Below, in pieces: positions 7,560 through 11,675 of a DNA stretch of 11,675 nucleotides; the first letter of the stretch is position 1; each line of letters opens with the position of its first letter. The position numbers and the translations under genes were made by a program. The DNA comes from Actinomycetes bacterium. GTDB lineage: Bacteria; Actinomycetota; Acidimicrobiia; Acidimicrobiales; CADCSY01. The notes below the pieces were generated by a model. It ran no database searches. It saw only the letters and a program-made list of their open reading frames with translations, and had not been told where the DNA came from. Location of the stretch: the NCBI GenBank assembly GCA_025464025.1, contig JAODBP010000062.1:1-11675 (forward strand), read 5' to 3'.

Positions 7560-7783
7560 TGGGCCTCCTCGACGGGGCCGACCGCCGAGACCAGGAGTTC
7601 GCCGACCGGGACCGGGCGGACGGGTGGTCACCGGCCGAGCCGAGCCGGCTGCGGTGGGTGCTCGGAGCCCTGGCGTTCGTCGGTGGTGTCGTCCTGACGA
7701 ACATCGTCGGCCCATGGGCGATCCCGCTGGTACTGACGCTCGGCCTCGCGGCCATGGTCGTCGGGTTCGTCCGCCGTCGTTGA
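7559..7783 (+). CDS. Small two-helix membrane protein of unknown function
   Basis: This 74-aa protein begins MGLLDGADRRDQEFADRD, a charged soluble segment of about 32 residues. Two hydrophobic helices follow (WVLGALAFVGGVVLTNIVG and IPLVLTLGLAAMVVGFV) and a tri-arginine C-terminus. The positive tail suggests a cytoplasmic C-terminus and hence a hairpin with both ends inside. I do not recognise a family. Support for it being real: the ATG overlaps the recO stop by 1 nt (TGATG), codon use is of the same high-GC type, and the hydrophobic pattern is clean. It is the last gene before palindromic element A. Confidence 0.7.
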   Translation: MGLLDGADRRDQEFADRDRADGWSPAEPSRLRWVLGALAFVGGVVLTNIVGPWAIPLVLTLGLAAMVVGFVRRR

Positions 7784-7808
7784 GCCGCCGCCGAGGACAA
7801 GGGGCCAG

Positions 7809-8020
7809 CGGATACGCGCCGGGTAGTCGCGCTGCCCGAGGTTGAAAGGCCAAGGACGCAACGAACGGGGCGGGGCGCGCCGGCCGCTCTTCGTTCTTGT
7901 CACGGTGAGCGCCCTCTAGGGGCGGTGAGCGTGACGAGAAGCAGGATCCGAGCATGTGGGCCGCACCAGGTCCGGCGCGCAGGGGCTCGCCCCCTGGTTG
8001 CGCCTTTGCCTTTCAGCTCG
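7809..8020. repeat. Long nested imperfect palindrome, element A
   Basis: The intergenic stretch between two convergent genes is dominated by nested inverted repeats. Outer arms 7837-7862 and 7997-8020 pair with a mismatch and small bulges (left core GAAAGGCCAAGGACGC, right core GCGCCTTTGCCTTTC). A middle stem is perfect (GCGCGCCGG 7875-7883 with CCGGCGCGC 7972-7980). An inner stem, TTCTTGTCAC 7894-7903 with GTGACGAGAA 7931-7940, has one wobble position, and the core is CGCCC-TCTAG-GGGCG at 7910-7924. A small separate hairpin (CAGGGG-CTCGC-CCCCTG) is at 7980-7996. The right arm runs over the last codons and stop of the hxlR-like gene. It is related to element B. No ORF or RNA gene is evident in 7784-8012. 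The left boundary is approximate. Confidence 0.8.
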
Positions 8021-8402
8021 CCGCGTCGTCGTAGCTGGCGCGGGCCTCGGCGATCTCGTCGCGGTTGGCCCTCGCCCAGGTGACCAGGGGCTGCACGGCG
8101 ACGAGGAGCGTGCTGCCCAGCGGCGTGAGCTCGTAGTCGACCCGGGGCGGGACGACGGCGTGGACGGTGCGGGTGACGAGGCCGTCGCGCTCGAGCTGGC
8201 GGAGCGTGAGCGTCAGCATGCGCTGGCTGATGCCGTCGATCTCGCGCTTCAGCTCGGAGAACCGGCGCTGGCCCTCGCCGAGCATCTCCACGACGAGCAG
8301 CGACCACTTGTCGGCGAGGCGGTCGAGGAGGTCGCGGATCTCGCACGTCTGCGTCTCGGTCACACGCGTGTGCCTCGGGATGGTCGAAGTGCCGTCTTCC
8401 AT
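8013..8402 (-). CDS. HxlR-family winged-helix transcriptional regulator
   Basis: This 129-aa regulator matches the HxlR type: an N-terminal region with Cys20 ([22 protein letters not shown]), then a winged helix ([31 protein letters not shown]). A wing follows ([14 protein letters not shown]) and a C-terminal dimerisation helix. [10 protein letters not shown] and the [18 protein letters not shown] recognition helix are close to the family consensus. The N-terminal Cys corresponds to a position that is redox- or electrophile-sensing in some members (HypR-type), so thiol sensing is possible but unproven. ATG 8402 is preferred; an in-frame TTG at 8411 is a weaker option. It is divergent from the LLM oxidoreductase and likely regulates it and/or itself. 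Its last codons lie inside palindromic element A. Confidence 0.92.
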   Translation of the reverse strand: MEDGTSTIPRHTRVTETQTCEIRDLLDRLADKWSLLVVEMLGEGQRRFSELKREIDGISQRMLTLTLRQLERDGLVTRTVHAVVPPRVDYELTPLGSTLLVAVQPLVTWARANRDEIAEARASYDDAAS

Positions 8403-8410
8403 GTCGGTCA

Positions 8411-8450
8411 ATGGTGCCGGATGATGTGGTCAGTCACAAAAGAGAACCAC
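8411..8450 (-). promoter_or_regulatory. Candidate hxlR promoter and possible operator
   Basis: On the minus strand TTGTGA (8439-8434) and CACCAT (8416-8411) are 17 nt apart. The second ends 8 nt before the ATG at 8402, giving a near-leaderless transcript. A short inverted repeat GTGGT (8426-8430) / ACCAC (8446-8450) overlaps this stretch and could be an operator shared with the divergent oxidoreductase gene. Both calls rest on weak motifs. Confidence 0.28.
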
Positions 8451-8461
8451 GGAGCGATCTC

Positions 8462-9316
8462 ATGGACATCGGCGTCTTCCTCCCCAGCCTCACCGTCCCG
8501 GGCCAGGCGCCCGGCGACATGGCCGCCACCGCCCGCCACGCCGAGGACCTCGGCTTCGAGTCGGTCTGGGTCGTCGACCAGCTCGTGGCCGGCACCGGCG
8601 GCAACATCCTCGACAGCGGCATGGCGCTGGCCGCGGCCGCCACCGCGACCACCCGGATCAGGCTGGCCTACGGCGTGATGATCGTGCCGCTCCGGCCGGT
8701 GCCGTGGATCGCCAAGCAGGTTGCGACCCTGCAGCACCTCTCCGGCGACCGGATCATCCTCGGCGTGGGGGTGGGCGGCGACCGTCACGACCGCTCGTGG
8801 GCCGCGGCGGGGGTGCCGAAGTCGGAGCGGGGCCGTCGGCTCGACGACGCGCTCGCCGTGCTGCCCGACCTGATCGCCGGCAAGGAGGTCGACGGCATCC
8901 ACCTCGCGCCGGGGGCGACGGTGCCGCCGATCGTCGTGGGAGGGATGTCCGACGCCGCGGTGCGCCGGGCCAACGAGCACGACGGCTGGTTCCTCCTGCC
9001 GTTCGCGCCCGACGCCGTGGCCGAGGTGGCCCAACGGGCGCCGCGGATCACGGCGAGCACGCAGCTCGCCATCGAGGGCGACCCGTCGCTGCCGGCCCAC
9101 GACGACGTCGTGCGAGCGATGGTCGACCCCGACGGGATCTACGGCATGCCGGCCGAGGCCGTTCCGCAGTTCCTCGTCCGCGGCGGACCCGCGGTCGTGG
9201 CCCAGCGCCTGGCCGCCTACCGGGACGCCGGTGCCGAGCGCGTCGTCGCCACCCTGGTGGCGGGGGACTGGCACCGCCAGGCCGAGCTGCTGGCCGAGGC
9301 GGCCGCGCTGGTCTAG
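8462..9316 (+). CDS. LLM-class flavin-dependent oxidoreductase
   Basis: This 284-aa luciferase-like monooxygenase-fold protein (TIM barrel) has typical segments. These are [73 protein letters not shown] and [23 protein letters not shown]. In actinobacteria such enzymes often use coenzyme F420, but FMN use cannot be excluded from sequence alone. The substrate is unknown. The length is a little below the usual 300-350 aa, with the region between the GVGVGGD and PPIVVGG segments shorter than in many homologues. ATG 8462 is preceded by GGAG at 8451-8454 with a 7-nt spacer, one of the few clear ribosome binding sites here. It lies divergent to an HxlR regulator, a common regulator-target arrangement. 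Confidence 0.92.
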   Translation: MDIGVFLPSLTVPGQAPGDMAATARHAEDLGFESVWVVDQLVAGTGGNILDSGMALAAAATATTRIRLAYGVMIVPLRPVPWIAKQVATLQHLSGDRIILGVGVGGDRHDRSWAAAGVPKSERGRRLDDALAVLPDLIAGKEVDGIHLAPGATVPPIVVGGMSDAAVRRANEHDGWFLLPFAPDAVAEVAQRAPRITASTQLAIEGDPSLPAHDDVVRAMVDPDGIYGMPAEAVPQFLVRGGPAVVAQRLAAYRDAGAERVVATLVAGDWHRQAELLAEAAALV

Positions 9317-9606
9317 CTGTTGATCCCAACGACGTTCGTCAGTGCGACGTCGCGCCACGGACATCGGGCGTTCGCGTCAGGGTCGAAAGACGAAGGACGC
9401 TCTGAGGCGACGTTGGGCGCGCCCGAGTCCCGCGCTCGAACCGGCGACGGATTGACACCATTTTTGATGTAAATCCGTCGCCGGTTCGGGGAGCGTCAGG
9501 TCCGGCGCGCCCAGGTCGTCCCCTCGGAGCGTCCTTCGTCTTTCGCAGAACAGGAGGGGCGATAGCCGCAGTCACCCTGACGAACGTGGCTGGGATCTAC
9601 ATCTAG
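9313..9606. repeat. Long nested palindrome filling a convergent gene gap, element B
   Basis: A 294-nt fold-back sequence runs from one stop codon to the other. Outermost arms 9313-9348 and 9571-9606 match at 30 of 36 positions. Perfect 19-nt arms lie at 9384-9402 and 9527-9545 (CGAAAGACGAAGGACGCTC and its complement). A perfect 10-nt stem lies at 9414-9423 and 9504-9513 (TGGGCGCGCC). A perfect 17-nt stem lies at 9437-9453 and 9472-9488 (CGAACCGGCGACGGATT). Partial pairing continues inward to a TTTT loop at 9461-9464. The centre is strikingly AT-rich for this genome. TCTAG occurs at both ends (9312-9316 and 9602-9606). The element contains no ORF of its own. The same arm motif and CAGGTCCGGCGCGC occur in element A. 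Confidence 0.9.
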
Positions 9607-10475
9607 CGGGCGGGGAGGCCGAGGATCTCGGCGGCCTCGTCGCAGGTGGCGACCTTCCGGCCGGCGGCCTCGCACAGGGCGACCGCCTCCTCCACGAGCT
9701 GTGCGTTGGTGGGCTGGCGGTCGCCCCCGTAGAACTCGAGGCCGAGGTGGAGGTGGCCACCTCGCTCGAGGGCGATCTTGGCCACGTCGGACCGGCCGAG
9801 GTCGCCGCCGACGACGGAGACGGCCCACGGGATCGGCGTGTCGCCCAGCATGTCGAGGTAGGCCTCGAGCCCGGCGGCGGTGGGCGGCAGGCCGAAGGGC
9901 GCGCCCATCAGGCCCCGCTCGGTCGACAGGTAGAACTTCGCCATCGTCCCGGCCGGGAGCTTGCCGGCCTTGGCGTAGAGCAGGGTCGTGTAGAGGAACC
10001 CGGGCTCGTAGATGGCCAGGCTGGGCCCGAGCCCGAGCTCCTCGTGGAGCGCGAACACCTCCTTGATGCGGTCGAAGGAGGTGGCGTACACGAAGGCACC
10101 GCTGGGCAGGCCGTCGTTGCCGAGGCGGCCGAGGTTGACCGATCCCGGGTCGAGCAGGCCCACCCGCAGTCCCTCTTTCGCCATCGGCGCCAGGTGGCCG
10201 AAGCTGAGGCCGCCGGCGCCGAAGTTGATGGTCGGGTAGAGGAGGGCGTCGGGCCGTTCCTTCCACACCGGGCGGAAGGCGTCGAGGTAGCGCTCGGCCA
10301 CCTCGTCGTCGGGCCCGCCGACCGGATCGCAGTGGGCGTGGATGATCGCGGCCCCGGCCGCCAACGTGGCCAGGGCGTCCTCGGCGACCTCCTCGGCCGT
10401 CTTGGGGACGTGAGGGTTCGTGTCCTTCGACGTCGCCCCATTGATCGCAGCCTCGATGATGACCCCCGGTAGCAT
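9603..10475 (-). CDS. BKACE-family (DUF849) beta-keto acid cleavage enzyme
   Basis: This 290-aa TIM-barrel protein is of the 3-keto-5-aminohexanoate cleavage enzyme (Kce/BKACE) family. These enzymes condense a beta-keto acid with acetyl-CoA and cleave it to acetoacetate and a new acyl-CoA, using zinc. The metal motif IIHAHCDPVGG supplies His46 and His48, and GGHLHLGLEFYGG near residues 239-249 supplies a further Glu (247). PTNAQLVEEAVALCEAAGRKVAT is the typical C-terminal segment. The stretch that reads HVRVGLEDN in many homologues is HLHLGLEFYGG here, which may shift specificity; the substrate cannot be assigned. ATG 10475 is the first start in frame; no ribosome binding site is visible. It is divergent from glyS by 11 nt. 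Nothing nearby suggests a lysine fermentation cluster, so a Kce label in the strict sense is not justified. Confidence 0.88.
   Translation of the reverse strand: MLPGVIIEAAINGATSKDTNPHVPKTAEEVAEDALATLAAGAAIIHAHCDPVGGPDDEVAERYLDAFRPVWKERPDALLYPTINFGAGGLSFGHLAPMAKEGLRVGLLDPGSVNLGRLGNDGLPSGAFVYATSFDRIKEVFALHEELGLGPSLAIYEPGFLYTTLLYAKAGKLPAGTMAKFYLSTERGLMGAPFGLPPTAAGLEAYLDMLGDTPIPWAVSVVGGDLGRSDVAKIALERGGHLHLGLEFYGGDRQPTNAQLVEEAVALCEAAGRKVATCDEAAEILGLPAR
10470..10475 (+). promoter_or_regulatory. Candidate -10 box for glyS
   Basis: TAGCAT fits the TAnnnT core and lies 11 nt before the glyS ATG, predicting a leader of only about 5 nt; no ribosome binding site is present. Its last three bases are the complement of the ATG of the divergent BKACE gene, so the two transcription units share this sequence. 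Motif-only evidence. Confidence 0.28.
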
Positions 10476-10481
10476 CGCCAG

Positions 10482-10487
10482 ACCATA
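10482..10487 (-). promoter_or_regulatory. Candidate -10 box for leaderless BKACE gene
   Basis: On the minus strand TATGGT ends 6 nt before the ATG at 10475, the same geometry as the TACCTT box ahead of uppS. It overlaps the first base of the glyS ATG, so polymerase at one promoter should occlude the other. No good -35 at 17 nt is seen. Confidence 0.3.
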
Positions 10488-11675
10488 TGGCTGATCTGTT
10501 CGAGCAAGTCGTGAATCTCTGCAAGCGGCGGGGCTTCGTCTACCCCAGTGCCGAGATCTACGGCGGGTTCCGCTCGACGTACGACTACGGGCCGGTCGGC
10601 GTCCAGCTCCTGAAGAACGTGCAGGAGGCCTGGTGGCGCTCCATGGTCCAGCTGCGCGACGACGTGGTCGGCCTCGAGGCCGCCATCCTCTCGCCGCCGC
10701 AGATCTGGGAGGCGTCGGGCCACCTGCAGAACTTCACCGACCCGCTGGTCGACTGCCGCAACTGCAAGGAGCGGTACCGCCTCGACCAGCTCGACGACCC
10801 CGACACGTGCCCGAACTGCGGCAAGCACGACACGTTCACCGAGGCCCGCCAGTTCAACCTCATGTTCAAGACCTTCGCCGGCCCCGTCGAGGGTTCGGGC
10901 GCCGAGGTCTACCTGCGGCCCGAGACGGCCCAGGGCATGTTCACGCAGTTCAAGAACGTGCTCGACACGTCGCGCAAGAAGCCGCCGTTCGGCATCGCCC
11001 AGATGGGCAAGTCGTTCCGCAACGAGATCACGCCCGGCAACTTCATCTTCCGCACCCGTGAGTTCGTGCAGATGGAGATGGAGTTCTTCGTGCCGCCCGA
11101 CGAGGCGCCGAAGTGGTTCGACTACTGGTGCGACGAGCGCTACCGCTGGTACATCGAGCTCGGCATCCCCGAGGACAAGCTGCGCCTGCGGCCCCACGAT
11201 CCCGAGGAGCTGAGCCACTACTCGGCCGGCACCTCCGACGTGGAGTTCCTGTACCCCTGGGGCTGGGGCGAGCTCGAGGGCATCGCCAACCGGGGCGACT
11301 ACGACCTCACCCAGCACTCCAACGCGTCGGGCGAGAAGCTCGAGTACTACGACCAGGCCGCCAACGAGCGCTACACGCCGCACGTGATCGAGCCGGCCGC
11401 CGGCGCCACCCGCACGATGATGGCCTTCCTACTGGCCGCCTACACCGAGGACGAGGTCGAGGGCGAGAGCCGCCTCGTGCTGAAGCTGCACCCGCGGCTG
11501 GCGCCCTACAAGGTGGCGGTGCTGCCGCTGTCCAAGAAGGACACGCTCACGCCCCTGGCCCGCGAGGTGCTCGGCCTCCTCCAGCCGCACATGATGACCG
11601 ACTACGACGAGACCCAGTCGCTCGGCAAGCGCTACCGCCGCCAGGACGAGATCGGCACGCCGTGGTGCGTCACCG
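10487..11675 (+). CDS. glyS: Glycyl-tRNA synthetase (homodimeric type), 3'-partial
   Basis: The first 396 residues of a class II glycyl-tRNA synthetase, which charges tRNA-Gly in the cytoplasm, are visible; the 3' end is beyond the window. The N-terminus MADLFEQVVNLCKRRGFVYPSAEIYGG leads to YDYGPVG, characteristic of the alpha2 GlyRS. A zinc-finger-like insertion carries Cys90/Cys93 (CRNC) and Cys108/Cys111 (CPNC). YLRPETAQGMF, motif 2 FRNE (177-180), the EFVQMEMEFFV segment, the SAGTSDVEF region and motif 3 GATR with Arg309 are all intact. The C-terminal anticodon-binding domain begins after the motif 3 region (LAPYKVAVLPL) and is cut. About 65 residues are missing compared with a typical 460-aa bacterial protein. 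ATG 10487 is the start; a Shine-Dalgarno sequence is absent. Confidence 0.97.
   Translation, partial: MADLFEQVVNLCKRRGFVYPSAEIYGGFRSTYDYGPVGVQLLKNVQEAWWRSMVQLRDDVVGLEAAILSPPQIWEASGHLQNFTDPLVDCRNCKERYRLDQLDDPDTCPNCGKHDTFTEARQFNLMFKTFAGPVEGSGAEVYLRPETAQGMFTQFKNVLDTSRKKPPFGIAQMGKSFRNEITPGNFIFRTREFVQMEMEFFVPPDEAPKWFDYWCDERYRWYIELGIPEDKLRLRPHDPEELSHYSAGTSDVEFLYPWGWGELEGIANRGDYDLTQHSNASGEKLEYYDQAANERYTPHVIEPAAGATRTMMAFLLAAYTEDEVEGESRLVLKLHPRLAPYKVAVLPLSKKDTLTPLAREVLGLLQPHMMTDYDETQSLGKRYRRQDEIGTPWCVT

Noticed and set aside
7784..8012. tRNA, CRISPR or small RNA gene in the recO/hxlR gap
   Set aside because: No cloverleaf-consistent acceptor or T-loop sequence and no regularly spaced direct repeats; the visible structure is nested inverted repeats.
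8403..8411. TTG at 8411 as the start of the HxlR regulator
   Set aside because: There is no ribosome binding site for it, and ATG at 8402 fits better with a -35/-10-like pair that would start transcription next to that codon.
9452..9457. TTGACA in the centre of element B as a promoter -35 box
   Set aside because: No -10-like hexamer lies 16-18 nt downstream; the region there is the GC-rich right stem. The hexamer is better explained as part of the palindrome, pairing imperfectly with TGTAAA.
9437..9488. Simple Rho-independent terminator for the LLM or BKACE gene
   Set aside because: The 17-bp stem is followed by GC-rich sequence with no U-tract on either strand, and the structure continues outward for another 100 nt on each side.

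Overview
The window is about 70% GC, has strong G/C third-position bias, uses several GTG starts and packs genes with 1-4 nt overlaps. Together with the order phoH-ybeY-CNNM/CorC-era followed by uppS-recO and glyS, this points to a high-GC actinobacterium (Actinomycetota). An acidimicrobial or related lineage is possible, but the sequence alone does not settle it. Most of the window is conserved housekeeping DNA; the unusual material is an intein and two long palindromic intergenic elements.

Layout. Positions 1-4304 (+) hold a translationally coupled operon: a PhoH-family ATPase (5' end outside the window, carrying a 356-residue intein), the rRNA endoribonuclease YbeY, a CNNM/CBS/CorC membrane protein and the GTPase Era. 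Each stop overlaps the next start by 4 nt. Positions 4298-6102 (-) hold a YihY/BrkB-like membrane protein followed by a MOSC-domain protein, whose 3' end overlaps the end of era by 7 nt. Positions 6121-7783 (+) hold uppS, recO and a 74-aa two-helix membrane protein, again overlapping. Positions 7784-8020 are a long imperfect palindrome (element A). Positions 8013-8402 (-) encode an HxlR-type regulator, divergent from an LLM-class flavin-dependent oxidoreductase at 8462-9316 (+). Positions 9313-9606 are a second long palindrome (element B) that fills the gap exactly between two convergent stop codons. Positions 9603-10475 (-) encode a BKACE-family (DUF849) beta-keto acid cleavage enzyme. Positions 10487-11675 (+) are a glycyl-tRNA synthetase gene cut by the window edge.

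How the genes work together. YbeY, Era, PhoH and RecO/UppS are standard ribosome-maturation, RNA-metabolism, recombination-repair and envelope functions. They are co-transcribed for genomic rather than pathway reasons. The HxlR/LLM/BKACE block looks like accessory catabolic or redox metabolism inserted between recO and glyS.

Most notable observations. (1) The PhoH intein sits immediately before the Walker B strand and has the residues of a class 3 intein: Ala1, a Trp-Cys-Thr triad, and both LAGLIDADG motifs intact. (2) Elements A and B share a conserved 20-nt arm motif (17/20) and an exact 14-nt motif with the same nested-stem design. Both lie between convergent genes, so they are a candidate family of mobile or regulatory fold-back elements. 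Element B is flanked by TCTAG repeats, which could be a target-site duplication. (3) Two divergent gene pairs have only 18 and 11 nt between their start codons, with -10-like boxes placed for leaderless transcription.
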